Source: Diatrype stigma
Taxonomy: Eukaryota; Ascomycota; Sordariomycetes; Xylariales; Diatrypaceae
Assembly (NCBI GenBank): GCA_022225965.2
Contig: JAKJXP020000034.1
Span: forward strand, 1 to 64,000
Reading direction: 5' to 3'
Length of the DNA stretch: 64,000 nucleotides
Numbering within the stretch: position 1 is the stretch's first letter; each line of letters starts with the position of its first letter. Shown piece by piece: positions 9,710 to 23,892 of this stretch. Below the pieces are notes generated by a model. The model saw only the letters and a list, made by a program, of their open reading frames with translations. It was not told the origin of the DNA and did no database searches. Both the position numbers and the translations under genes were made by a program.

Positions 9710-12700
9710 CTACTTAGACCCGGCCTTCACCAGACTCGCAAACTTGGTTCCCGCAATGTTAGACAACATCACCGGATTGCCAACCTCGACAATCTTCCCA
9801 GTGTCCATCACGATGACTCTATCAAAATCCATTATCATATCCAGCCGGTGACTCACGGCGATGACGGTGTAGCCTTGGAACTCCGTCTTGATGATATCCT
9901 GCATGGTGCGTTCCGTGTCGTGGTCCACACTGGAGTTTACCTCGTCTAGCAATAAGATGCCAGAGCTCCTGCCATCAGGTCCCGAGTTTCGCGTCCGGAT
10001 ACGACGCCTTAGTACTGCGCGTCCGAGTGACAGGAGTTGCCGCTGCCCAGCGCTGAGGGTTCCTGCACTCATACCTGCCTCCAAGCCGCCACGTTCTTTG
10101 GCGAACTCCCATAAGCCCACAGCGGAAAGGATAGTTTCGCATTCTTCGTGTGTTGATACATTAGATGGGTCCAGGTTGGTCTGAAAGGTCGACCCATCTG
10201 GTAAGAACACGGCTTCTTGGGGCACTGCGATGATATGTTGACGAAGCGTGGAGCGGTGAATGCGATGGAGCGGGATGGCATCGATTACTGCGTTGTCTCG
10301 GGTCCCAGGCAGGGGGTCGAGAATTTTGAGCAGTAGAGAGATCAAGCTGGACTTCCCGCTACCAGTGCGACCGCAGATGGCTATCTTCTCGCCAGATTCG
10401 ATTGTAAGGTTAATATCACGGAGTGCCAGGTTGGAAGGGCTGTCCGTCCCACTATTGACACTGCTTAAGGAATTAGTATTGCTCTTGACCGTAGTGCCAT
10501 CCTTGACCATAGCACCACCCCTGACCGTGATGTCACTTGACCATGGGACGAAGGATCAATCTTACTCATAACTAGCAGAGATGCCCTTTAACTCCACCAC
10601 ACCACTTTGTGGCCATTGCTCAGGAGGCAGGATATCCTCGTCGTCTCTGTCCTCGGGCTTGACTGTCTCGTTGAAATCCTTGAGTCTAGATATGGCTCCG
10701 ATAGAGGTTTCGAGCCTGGTGTAGTAGATAACAATACCTGAGAGGTTCTCTCCAAAAGCCATCAGGGTAACAAATGAAGCACCGGCAAAACCAGAGCTGG
10801 AGTGAAGTCGGACAGCAAGAATGGTCAACACAGTTGCTAGCACCATAACCACCAAAGCGAGGACAAGATTGAGCCACTCCTGAATCATAGGCAGGAGATA
10901 AGCGGGTCGTTGGCTTGAATTCAGTAGGCCAGCGTTTTTCGAGACATCCTCAGACACGTATCCTTTATTTCCATCGTGTCAGCAGTCAGTGCGATATAAT
11001 GGTAAGAAGACACTGCAAGGTATTTTGAGGACATGTTCCCAATGTTGGGTTGGTTTCTGGATCTATTCATGACTCACCGAAAGCTCTCAGAGTCGCAATA
11101 CCCTTGAGAGTATCAAGGAAATGCGTGCTAAGTGGATGCACATATCAGTATAGCTGATCAAGGAAGCTAGCTGAGGATTACAGACACAAAATGGCTCAGG
11201 GAATGGTGATGCCTAGCAACAGACGTACTATAAAGGGCTCTTGGTCTCAAGATCTAGCAACCTTAATTGCCGTGACGTCCGGAGATAGAACACCTGCACG
11301 ACGTACAGCAGACCGGCAAGTAGCGGGTAGCTGATGGCCAAGTATGCAGACGAGGTAAGCATGACAGCCGCCTGCCCGATCGCTTGCGAGACCTACGAAG
11401 GACCATGGTCAGCGCCAAGGCTACTTGCTAGCTTGAACTCCAATAGCATAATTAACTCACACAAAACAGCGTGTTCAACAATGCATCCGGAAGTTCTGTA
11501 TCGATCAGGTTCAAATCTTGCGAGAAGAGATTCGTGATGACACCCGTATCTGTCTTAGTGAACAGCTGTAGCGGTGCTCGAATCAGCGTCTGCAAGGTTA
11601 CCCGGTGGAGATTGGCACCTGCTTTCTTTACAGAGACGATGAAGAGCACAATAGCAAGGAGAAGCAACGAGATCATGCCCAAGACTTGAAGCAAAGCATA
11701 AATCCAGACATAGTAGGCGTGGGAATGGGTCGGGTTGCCAGAAGATACATCGTCGGCCCAGAATGTAAGCCCTGTAACAAGATAGGATGAATCAGCTCAC
11801 GATACTATTGATACTAAGACGATGTCGCCACAGCACCAAGTGACTGGATGGCTCTTGTGACTGGATGAACTTTGATTGCATGTATTCGGGATGAGAATAA
11901 CTCACAGATGGTTGGAAAGTTCGTAAAGAAACCCCAAAGAGCAGCGAAGAGAAAGGACCACGCTGCTACGAACCAACCCATGCTCCTGAAGTACTGCCTA
12001 AATACCCCCTTACCACCAAACCGCCGTGATGGATCTGCATCCTCCGTAAGTGTCAGAGGGCTGGCAGTCGTTGTACTGGGTACTTGCGGCTGTGGCTCCG
12101 TCATACTACTTGAAGTCGAGGTCATTCTTTGGGGTACAGCATCCATGACGAAAGAGCCGTTCGTTTTCAATCGTTTCACATAGCCTTCGCGAGCTACAAG
12201 GTTTTCGAATGTACCTTGCTCGATGATGCTTCCGTTCTCAAGTGCTATGACATAGTCTGCCGCGGACAGGTATTTGACACTGTGGGTACACAACACGGTT
12301 GTAGAGCGTCTTTGTTTAAGCAGCCCATTAGCTCCGAAGACTTGTCGGAAGACCTCCTGCTCTGTATCTGCGTCCAAGCCGCTGAAGATGTCATCTAGTA
12401 TAAGGAGGTCAGTCTGAAGATATAAAGCTCGCGCGAGAGAAACGCGTTGCTTTTGACCTCCCGAAAGCGTTATCCCATCCGACCCAATATTTGTGCTGTC
12501 GCCTTGTGGGAATTTAGCAAGGTCAATGGATAGAGCTGTCGCCCTGATAACCTCGCTATATCTGTGGTCGTCGAAAGAGGAAAATCCTATGATGTTGTCC
12601 CTGATCGTTCCGTTCCAGAGAAAAGCAGTTTGGTCGCAGAACCCAACATGGGACAACTGGGAGCCTACCGTAACACTGCCTTCGCTAAATGGGATCTCTC

Positions 12701-13060
12701 CTAGCAAGGCCTTGCAGAACGAAGATTTGCCGGACCCAACAGGTCCGACGACCATGGTAAGTGAGGACTTGGCTACTCGAGTAGTGACGTTTTGCAAGGC
12801 GGCCTTGTTAGGCTCCCAGCTAAACTTCCCATTCTTGATAAGGATAACCGGATCCGCGCAATCGAACCCCATCCCTGACGATGCTTCGGTGTTCTTCTCA
12901 ACTTCAGCGGCCTTTTCCTTCTGGTCGGAATTCCCCCTTTGATCGACAAGAACGCGACGAAAGTCCTTGCGGCTTTCACATTCTAAGAAAGTCTGGATTC
13001 GACCTATATAGGCCAGAGCAGAAACGAGCTCAGGGATGCCTTGAAAGATTTGCGATAATA

Positions 13061-13196
13061 TGTTACGTAGCTAGTGCCCTAATGGCATTACCTATACCTA
13101 AGCAACCGCCTTTTAGCATTCCATCTGCTTAAATTCCTTTAAATCTATATTATTAATTTCTTTCCTGCAATTACTTTTTACTTTGTACCTATAATA
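13061..13196 (+). repeat. 5' LTR of the Copia element
   Basis: This 136-bp repeat pairs with 18902-19039. Both share GCCTTTTAGCATT, CTGCTTA and ACCTATAATA. Differences are mostly transitions plus a 2-bp indel at the start. It is followed by AGTTATGAATTCC, which could be a mutated tRNA primer site. Confidence 0.85.
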
Positions 13197-16100
13197 AGTT
13201 ATGAATTCCTTATACGTTTTCGTTTAATTATAACGATTCGAATTTTTTTTTATTAATTCGATTTATTAAAAAGTAATTACATTTTTTTAAAAAGCGAAGT
13301 TATCGCATTAAATATAAATACGCCTATAATTTTTAAAAACGAAGCCATCGTTTTTTAAATCGATTATAATCGAAAAATAATACGAATAATTAAATATTCG
13401 ATTATTTAACCTTATATACGGATTTTTTACGAAAATACGAATCGATATATTATATTTTCGTTAGATTTAAACGAATTTTATAATTTAAAGTTCGGGCATT
13501 ACATATATTTAAATGCGGATATTTGTATTAATTAAAATGTCATTTAATATAATAAATCTTATAGCACAATCGCATTAATTATATGCGACTCATATTAAGG
13601 AAAATATTTTCGATTAGGCAGTATTAATTAAACACTTATTTTTAGAATTTTTATAATTTAATAAATTAATTAATTCATATTAAAATATACTTTATTCGTA
13701 GGTTTTCTTTACGAATTTAAAAAATAATAAGCTATTAGCGATAATTCCTATAAACCGCTTTTATTATTTACGGATAAATAAAGCCGCTTAATATAAAACC
13801 AATAAATTTAGCCTTTTTCTTTTTAAATAAATGCCGAAGCTTATTTGATATTTTTTACCGCGTCGAGATAAACCATTATTACGTAATAATTAATGCCGAA
13901 AAGTAAATAAAAAGGTTAATTAAAAAAAATTAATATTAAAAATTAAAAAGACTGGCCTGGGAAATATAAACCTTTTGCCGTTTAGTATTTTGCTATAATA
14001 AAGTATCGCCGCTTTTCGGTTTTTATCGGGCTAATTATTGTTTTAATTATTTGCTAGCAAAAGTTTCGCCGTATTTTGGTTTCTTATTAGGTCGAATTTT
14101 GTTTTAATTATTATTAACGAAGGCTTTATTATTTTTAATTGCTGCTAAATCTTATAATAAGTAATAGTTTTATTATTACTTTTTCGAAAATGCCCCTTTT
14201 TAAAAATAAGGAAAACTTCCGGAATTAAAAGGAATCCGTTTTAAATAATGCCGAATATTACGGCTTTAAACATTTTTATTATACGAATGTCCTTAAATCG
14301 GAAAATAAAGATACTTTTCCGGCGGTTCTTTTTTGGAAAAAGCAGCGCATTTATGTACGTATTTTGTTAACGTTTTTTATACGGCAGGTAATACCGAAAT
14401 TAAAAAATGCAGGTTACGATCGAAAAAAAAACAAAAAATTCGTTCGAAATTTTTACATTTATTTATAAATTAATATTAACAATTTCGGAATTTAACAAAT
14501 ACGTTTTAACCATTTAATGGATAAATATAACCTTAAAGGCTGGCATAATTTTGAAGAATTTTAACGTTTTGTTTATATAACAAACGAAAAAGTTAAAACA
14601 ATTCGGAATAAAGCAATTCGAAAACTTTTAGTTATTTCTTTTAATATTAAAAATTAAAAGCCGATATTTCGAATAGTATCGCATAATCGAATGGAAAATC
14701 CTTTATAACGAATTAAAATGAAAGAAATTCCAAAAGGAAATTTACCGATTGGCGGCTTTCGAATTTATTAATACTAAGCTTATGTTTTTAATTATAACGA
14801 ATAAAGCCATAAGAATAATAAATAATAATAACATTTTTCCAAAAAGCTTCCAGTTTATTCGTAAATATCGATAAAAGCAGAATAAATTATGTTTTACATA
14901 TAAAGAAATGAAATATTATTCTTATTGTTTAAATTATAACGGATATTATTCGAATAATTCGGAAAAATGCTGGATATTTTATTCCGAACGCCGGCAAAAA
15001 TGAATAAAAAATCGGGCAACAACCGGAATTGCCTTTTTTTCGAATATACCGTTAAAAGGAATATTAAATATAAAAACGGACTTAAATGCTACAGTATTAT
15101 AATTTACCCGAAATACATTTATAAACGATTCGGAAATTGGCAAGCATATTTTTAACGACCTTAAATGGTTTATATTATACGAATCGCTTAATAAACCCGA
15201 ATTAATAGCATCGTCGAATAACGGCAATGCCAAATGCGTTAATATAAGCGTTATAAATTATTGGGTTTATATTAATATAAAGGATATTATTAAGATAATT
15301 CATAATAATATTCGATATTTTTCGATTATGCCTTATAATTTAATAAGTTCGAAAGTTTTTCGAAATAACGGCATTATTTTTAATAAATACGGAAACCGTT
15401 TAATTAATAAAAAAACCGGCAATGAATTTATTAATATATAATAAATACATAACGTTAAAATTATTTTAATTATTTCCGTTTTTAACTTTTTATTTATATA
15501 AATAACATTTTTCGTAACGGTTAATTTTCATTAAATATATAAAAAATTTATGCATGCCAATTATAAACGCATATAAAAAGCATATATTATTCGAAGGCTT
15601 ATATTTCCGATATCGAAGGATATAACTTATAAAATATGCTTACGAATAAAAATATAGCGGCAAATAAATAAAAAACAAATTATTTTTATAACTTGCCTTT
15701 TATAAGTTATATATTTCGATATATATAAAATAAAACCAATAGGTATTATAGGATATAAATATTTCGTTATATTAATTAATGGGCATATCGGTTTTAAATA
15801 AATTAAATTTATCCGTAAAAAAAAAATCCATTACTTAATTCAAAAATAAATAATCGAAATTAAACGTTAAGGCATATATAAAATTTAAATTTTTTAATCC
15901 GATAAGAAATGGGAATTTATTGGCATTAATAATAACATAAACGAATTCCTAAATTAAAAAAATATATAATAACAAAAAATAATTTCTTATATATCGAAAT
16001 AAAATACATACGAAAAGAATAAAATAAAGTTTATTATTATTTCTTTCCGTTCGGCAATAAATTAAGCCGGATTATTTTATTTTTTATGGCCGTATATCGA

Positions 16101-18901
16101 AAAATATGTTATAAAATTAATAAATATGTTTCCATTTCGTTATAATAAAGGTAATAAATGCTTTTAAGCCAAATTAATTCGAAACCTAAATATTTCCATA
16201 TAAAAAAAACTTAACAATTTACTTACTTTTAAAACTTAAAAATTCCTTAAATATGTATACGATAAAAAGGTTATATAAAATTATAAAATGGCTTTACGAA
16301 TTTTTAAAATATATTTAATCGAATACGTCGATATTAAAATAAGGATTTATAAAATTTACGTTTCGAATAAATATATTATTATTTATATCCGTAATATATG
16401 CTTTATTAAAAAAGTATTAAATAAAGGAATTAATGCTAATAAAAACATATAATACGTTATCGAATTTATTAATTCGAAAATTAAAAATGAAATACCTTAA
16501 TCGGAAACGATAATATAATATAATTTAAGCATAACGGAAAATTTTATTACGAAACGGAAACATATCGAAACGAAAATTATAACTTTTTAATAACGCATTA
16601 AAATCCCTTTAAAAAAGCATAACGAAAACGATTTCGGATATAAAGCAAATAGCAAGCAGCTTTATTTGCCGCCCGAATTTTTTATTTTAAAATAATAATT
16701 ACTAAAAGAAAATAATAAAATAAAACAAAATTATTAAAAATAAAATAATACTTATATCCAAAATAAAGAACATTAAGGTAACGAAAATTATATTTCCGAT
16801 TATACCGAATAATCCCTTTAAGTTCAGAAATGAAAAAAATCCGATAATTCCGGAAAAAAATATTTCGAAAAAATAATCGAGAACTTTAAAAAGAAATATC
16901 CTTTCGATAATAAAGCATTAAATCCCGCCATAAATTCGATTATAATAAGTGGTTTATAAAAAAAACCCATTATTTAAAGGTTTGTCCGCAATAAGAATAA
17001 AAAAACAAATTATAAAACCCTTTTCGGCATGCATTTTAAATCGATACTGCCGAAGCCTTTTTTTTTAATACTTTATTTGCCCTTTATACGAATAAAGGAA
17101 AAATCTTTTTATAAAACCCATAATAAATCCATCCGGATATTAACGAAATACGCCTTATTTATATTAAAAACTGAAAAAGGTAATAATATCGAAATTCGTT
17201 TAAATAATAAAAAAGGCAAAAGAAAACCTTATTCTTTAAAAGCAATAATAGCCGGCCTTTAAAATATAATATAATAGTTTAATAAAAAGGAATATATTTA
17301 ATTTAGTTCCTTTTTTTTTAAGGCCAAAGCCTTATTATCGAAATAAATAACGAATTAACGGTTTAACGTTAATAATAAATGGATTCGAAACCGAATCCGA
17401 TTAGTGGTTTACGGAAACTTCGAAATAAAGGAAAATTACGCAATATAAAATATATATTCGGCTATTGCCGACGTTATATCTATTAGGATTTTCCTTATTT
17501 TTATGGCTATTTTTAATTTGAAAAGTTAATTTTATGATATAAAAATAGCTTTCTTTAATGCTGCTTTTTTTAAAGGTTACGATATATACGTTCGTTAATC
17601 GAAAAGATACAATAACGGAACGAATAAGATTTGGAAATTTAAGTAAGCGTTATACGGCTTATGGAAAGCCCTTATTTAATAATATCGTGCCTTTACGAAA
17701 GTCCTAAAAAAGATCGGATTTAAGCCGATAATATAAAACCTATGCTTATTTAAATACGAAACAATAAAAAGGTTTTTTTTGGTATATGTTAACGATATTT
17801 TCGTTATAGGCAAAACAATTGCCAAATGCTACCGAATTCGGAATAAATTGCAAGCGTTTTTTTAATTAAAGGACTTAAGGGAAATTACGAAATTCCTCGG
17901 ATACGTCGTTAAACGTAATAGGCGCCTACGGAAGGTTTTCCTTATTTAGGAAAATTATATTCGGAAAATAATTAATAAATACGAAAAGCAGTTAAAAAAG
18001 ATAATTAAAACCCTTTAGCGGCCCGAATTGGTAATTTCCGTTATTTGGACCCTTTTTTTCTTATTTAAATAACGGCAATATATTAAAAAATAGGTTTATT
18101 TAATTACCTTTTAATAAATAGCCGTTTAAATATTTCCTTTATAATAAGCAAGCTATATAAATCGAATTCGAAGCCGGAAAAGGTTCATCGAGATTTATTG
18201 AATCACTTTTGGCGCTATTTTAATATAATAATGGAATTCGGAATAACTTTAAAAGATAATTTAGGATTCCGTTTTTTTACCGGCGCCCATATAATTTTAT
18301 TCGCCGAAGGGCCGATATATTAGAAAACGAAAAAACAATCGATAATTGTACTTAGCAATATTAAAACGGAATTTATTAATTTTATTCTTATCGAAATAAG
18401 TAGCATTTGAATTAATTTTATATTAATCGAATTAAATTATTCCTAATAAAAGCCTTTTATTATATTTACGAATTTAAAAAATGCGATAATAATAATATTA
18501 AATCCGTTAAATATAATAAAAACGTAATACGTAAATATTCGATATAAATAAATTATTAATAAAATCGAAAAAGGCTTTTTCCGATTGCTTTATATCGGAA
18601 CGGACGATATAATTGCGAACGGTTTTACGAAGGCCCTTTAAGCGGAAAAATATAAGCAATTTATACGGCAAATAAGGTTAGGCCCGTATTAATGAAATTA
18701 AAGCGATTATATAAATAATCGTTAATCGGCCATAACCTTTATTTCGACGCGGTATACCGTAACGGCATAAAATAACAAATCAAAAGTTCTTATATTTCGA
18801 AAAGTATCGTATATTTAAATGGAATAATATTAATTAATTTCCAGATTTAATATAAAAAGAATATTAAAAACGGCTTCGTTTTCCGAAGGCGTTTAAGGGG
18901 C

Positions 18902-19039
18902 TGTATTACGTGGTTAATGCCTTAATGGCACTACTTATATTTAAGTAATCGCCTTTTAGCATTTTACCTGCTTAGATTTTTTTAAATTTATATCATCAGT
19001 TTCTTTCTTATAGCTGCTTTTTGCTTTGCACCTATAATA
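18902..19039 (+). repeat. 3' LTR of the Copia element
   Basis: This 138-bp partner of 13061-13196 ends exactly where the ABCC exon sequence resumes (TAATGGATTCG read on the plus strand). Confidence 0.85.
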
Positions 19040-19135
19040 TAATGGATTCGTAAAAAGCATCAGAAACGAAAGACTCGTGAATACCGTTGAAGTAATCAGT
19101 GTCTCCTGGGTGAATGCGAAAGTTAAGGGTGGGCT

Positions 19136-19436
19136 GATTTACAAATCACTTCAGGAATTCGATCAGAGGGTATTGGAACAATGTATTGGTGGTATGAGCC
19201 CCCTTAAGGGCCGGCCGCTGTAACGTTCGGAGAGCGCTATTACGTAACGCTTTATAAGGCTATTATTGCGCTCATAAAGGCCGCTTTTAACTGTTTAAGC
19301 GGTACCTTCGGATAAGGGTATTATAAAAACGGCTTATAACAATTTATGCGAATCCCTTACGTAAGGGTATTATAGCATTCGTAAGAATAGCCGAAAGCTA
19401 TTTTTACGGCCGGCCTAAAATAGCCTTATATGTATA
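19136..19436. repeat. Left-end repeat copy 1
   Basis: This 300-bp direct repeat pairs with 19642-19930. It is clearly less AT-mutated than its partner. For example it reads CCCCCTTAAGGGCCGGCCGC where copy 2 has C-to-T changes. Confidence 0.8.
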
Positions 19437-19540
19437 AATAAATTAAAACCTATAAATAACCCCTTTATTAATATTTCCTTTATTAAGATTTTTTTTTTCC
19501 GTTTATTATAATCGTAAGCGTTAATAGGAACGATAAGCGA

Positions 19541-19641
19541 AAAAAGCGGCGACGTAATTATAAAATTAATCGAATTATTAATTATTATTATTATAAATAG
19601 CAGGTTACGGTATAAAACCTTTTTGAATTTATAAATTAATT
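19541..19641. repeat. Right-end repeat copy 1
   Basis: About 100 bp matching 23893-23994. This copy is the more mutated of the two, the opposite of the left-end pair. Confidence 0.75.
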
Positions 19642-19930
19642 TATTTACAAATTACTTTAAGAATTCGATTAAAAGGTATTAAAATAGTATATTAATGGTA
19701 TGAACCTTTTTAAGGGCCGGCCGTTATAACGTTCGAAAAGCGCTATTACGTAACGCTTCGTAAGGCTATTGTTGCATTCGTAAAGGCCGTTTTTAGCTAT
19801 TTAAGCGATATCTTTGAATAAAGGTATTATAAAAGCGACTTATAACGGCTTATATAAATCCCTTACGTAAAGGTATTATAACGTTCGTAAAAACAGCCGA
19901 AAGCTATTTTTGCGGCCGATTTAAAGCAGT
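19642..19930. repeat. Left-end repeat copy 2
   Basis: Partner of 19136-19436. Most differences are C-to-T or G-to-A in copy 2, as expected when RIP acts on duplicated DNA. Confidence 0.8.
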
Positions 19931-22900
19931 CCAATTTATTTTATTTGTTATTTTTTTTTTCGGATATAAAAAAAGGATTATTAGTTCGTTTTTAATTATT
20001 CGTATATAAAATAGCGTTATAAATATAAGAAACTTATTAGAAACGTTTTATAATACCGGTATACGGCAGCGGAAAATTATTTGTTTAATAGTTTAATATT
20101 TTTTTTGCTTATGCCGAAATCGGAAGCGTATTATGCGGTTTTTTGGCGAAAGCTGTGGTTCGAATACGTATTAGGAAGAATTCCGATTTGCGTTAAGCGG
20201 GCCCGGAATGCGGTAAAAGCGCGTTTACGGATAAAAGCGTCGTTTTATAAATAAAATAAGGATTATCGGTTAGGATTATATTCGGAATTCGAATTTTATT
20301 ATAACCATTTAGTTATATAAAAATAAAAATACGTAATATCGTTTATAACCTTTATTATTAGGGTTATTTCGTTTTTATTTCCATTCGTTTTATTAAATCG
20401 AAAAAGTAACCGAAAATAATCCTTTCGTTCGGAAAGGATAATACAAAATAAAAAGAATTTTTTATGCCTATATCGGACCGGGTTATCGATATCGGTTTTG
20501 GTATATATAATTTTGCTTAAACGAAAAAAACCTGCTTATGTCGTTATAAAGGCGGCATTAATTGTAAGTATGTTTACGGAATTTTCGCCCGCCGTTGCCT
20601 CGAAATTAACGAATCGTTAAAATGTAGCTTTAAAAATAGGGGGCTTTTTTTTGATTCGTATCGGCTTATATGGGAATAAATATTTCGTTCTTTATATTAG
20701 GCGTTTTATATATACGTTTTCGAAAATTATTATATCGTAATTTATATTAACGTATATCGAACGTATAAATATTAAGTATTTCTTTATTATAAGGCTTCGA
20801 AGCCGGTTTTATATCCAATTAAAGGCCCGATTAAATATTTATTTCGAAAGGATGGTTATTGTTACCGGCTATGATACAAATGCATACCGTTAGTATTATA
20901 ATTCGTATAAGCGTATTGTTATATTATAAGTTTTTCGAATATTCGAAACAAATCCGGTTTAAAGTAATTTTACGTAATCCTTATTAAAGGAAATTCGTAA
21001 TATTCGTATTGCGAAATTATTTAAAGGTTTAATGTTATAAACGTTTATTAATTGGAACATAAGTTAATAATTAATTATTAATTCCGTCGGAAAAGCGCAT
21101 TTGCAAATATATTTTCGGCCGATAATATGCGTATCGTTATAAGGTTAATATCGAATTCCGTTAAACGGACGAAAACGTTATAAAGGGCGTTTATTAAAGG
21201 GGTCGCCTTTATTTTAAGGCTAAATAAGCCGTATTAAGCCGTTATATTATCGATATATATAATAACCGTACCGTATATTTACGTTAAACCGAATAATAAA
21301 AAGGCTTTTTGAATTGCAATTAATTCGAAAATATTAATTAGAAATTGTAATTCGTTTTCGCCAAATGGACGGTAAAAGGCTTAAATAGCCGGAATAAGCA
21401 GGTTCGTATGTTAGCTTTTTTAGGCCGGGCTTTTGCGGTATTAAAAGCCTTTAAATACGGATTTCGAAAAATCCGTAAATAAGTAAAAAACCGTTTGGTT
21501 TAAGTTTATTAATAAGTAAATACCGTTAAAGTTTCGAAAAAAGTCCTTTTATTATCGTAAATTCTTTATGGCGCCATTATTAAACGAACGTTATAAATAT
21601 AAGTTGCGTATAAAAACGAAAAAGCCTTAAATCTTATATAAAAAGGACTTATTTAAAGGCATTATCGTTACGCAAAAGCTTAAAAAACCGGCGATCCGTT
21701 TGGTTTAATAATCGAAAAAAATACTTGCGATAAAGGTATTAGCAATTAATTTATTAGCCTTCGTAAATTTCCGTTTCGATAAACGGGCGTTTATCGACGT
21801 TATATCGATTTCGATTCCGAGAATTTCGAAGGTTATGTTTTAGCCGTTTTTTCCGGGATTCGGGAGAATTCTTAATGCGGCAATTAGCTTATTATAAAAA
21901 AAATATAACGGAATTGCGATTTTTTCGAAAGGAAATATAAAAATGAAATTATCGAAATAATAAGCGATTAATATTTCGATAAATAATACGAAAGGCATTT
22001 AATAAAAGGCTTTTGCGAATAAATTAAATAAATACGAAACCGTACGAAAGCTAAATAAGAGATAATTTTCGTAATAAAATCTTTTGCGTTATTCGAAACC
22101 GAATAGCCGATGTTGCAATGTTATTACGGGCATTATGTAAAACGCGTTTTTAAGGTTTTTCTTAACGAAAAAAGATTCCTTATCGAAACGGCGTACGAAA
22201 TTAAAAACGTTTTCGATTATAGTATATTTAAATGTAGCATTTATTTTCGGGATTTAATCGTTAATCGAATTCTTTAAAGGATAAAAGAAATGGTATATCT
22301 TGCGTTATTTTTCGTTCGGTTTTGGTACGAGGCCGAATGGAAAAAAAACAAAGCCGGACGGCAAAAAAAACGAAACGAAAGCGACGCGGCCGAATATAAA
22401 GTCGTTTTTTAGTTGTTATTAAATTATTACCGGATTTTCGTAAACGGTTACGAAATTTCCGGAAATTATCGATAGGAATTATTACGTATAATCGAATTAA
22501 GCGCCGTATATAAATATGCCATTAATTAAAATAAAAAGTTTTCCGAAATAACGCCTAAAAACGGCCCTTTATTTTTCGGCGATTAAGGAAAACGGCAAAT
22601 TTCGAAAAAAGCCCTTGCTTATAAAAAAGGTTTCGAAAAAAAGGGATATATTAATATTCGGTTTAACCGAAAGAAGGTTGCATATTTAAGCGAATAACTG
22701 AATTATTTCCGGATTTTTCGGTATTACGGACGAATTATTAAAACCGGACATAGCAGCATTCGAATTTTATTTGGATTTGTTATTGCATTTCGTTATTTTG
22801 TAATTTCCGTTATAATTAAGGCATTTATAAAGCCTTTTGTATTTATTACCGAAAGCTTTTCGGATGCATTTGTTTTTATTTCAGTTACGGCAAATGTTTT

Positions 22901-23892
22901 CTTAAAAGATTTTTCGGGCCTTAAGCGGTACCAAAACGTTTCCGCTATATGTTTTAAAAACGTTAAAAAAGAAAAATTCGTTAATTTAATCCGGCTTTTC
23001 GTTTTTTTATTTCGCCGCGTTATAGCCGAGGTTTATTACGGAAATTATGCAAATCATTATATATATAAATATATATTTTATTCGATAAGTTTATGCGTAT
23101 TTCGTTATATATCCGGTAAAATGCATTATGTTTATTTATACGTTTGGGTATATTAAAAAAAAACGAACGTAAATTTCCATATATCGGGCGAAGCATTAGA
23201 AAAAGATATATAAGTCGGAACCGTAATAAGGAATTTTCTTAATATTAAGAACGAACCGGAATTCGAAATTAACGATGCGGGCGTTTAAAGCTTCGTTTTG
23301 CGTTTTCGAATAAATGTTAATCCGGAATTTAATTAGGTTTAAAAGTTTAAACTTAAATTCGAATATTTATATTACGTAACGTGCTTTTATATTCGAAAAT
23401 ATATTCGCAATGTTTATTACGATATTAAAATATTTATTAATTTCGTCGTTTAAGTCCGAAATGCGTTTTTGGGTTTCCTTTTCGTAATACCGGCGGGCCA
23501 TTTTGTTTTATAATTTTTGCTTTTTTAATTCGACCTTATATGCTTTAAACCGGCATTTACAAAAGTCGAGTTTTTCGGCCGAAAAAACGGATTCGAAAAA
23601 TTCGCTAGCCGTATTTACGCATAATCGTTTTATAAATTTCGCAACCGGCGGCAAAAAACCGACGGTATCGGTTCTTAATATTATACTAAGGGCCGCCGGC
23701 GCCTTTAATAAGGAACGCATTATGCGTTTTTCGATGCCCGTAACGACGATTTTTAAAAGCGCGTTTTAAATAATAAAAATAAATATAAAAATATCGTTAA
23801 GATTTATTATATCGGAATTTATAAATAAATAATAATTAATTAATAAATCGAACTTAAGAAATACTTATAAAAAATTCGAATTAAAATTCGAA

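Larger units (their letters stand above)
13061..19039 (+). mobile_element. Copia LTR retrotransposon, degenerate, inserted in the ABCC gene
   Basis: LTRs at 13061-13196 and 18902-19039 (136 and 138 bp) begin TGT and end ATA, the expected ACA after a C-to-T change. A purine tract (TTAAGGGG) precedes the right LTR, giving + orientation. The target duplication is TAATA (13056-13060) against TAATG (19040-19044), one transition apart. The interior keeps degraded Copia order: a CCHC-like knuckle near 14900-14960, integrase remnants near 15540-15960 (IGYKYFVILINGH, then SDKKWEFIG), and reverse transcriptase near 17540-17950 (IAFFNAAF, ALYGLWK, FLVYVNDIFVIG). RNase H remnants may follow. Stop codons are everywhere and the interior is RIP-like, so it is inactive. 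Confidence 0.9.

Noticed and set aside
23503..23769. Open frames on both strands near 23500-23770
   Set aside because: They lie in the degraded element, overlap each other and resemble no protein. Likely chance, as stops are rarer in this less AT-rich piece.
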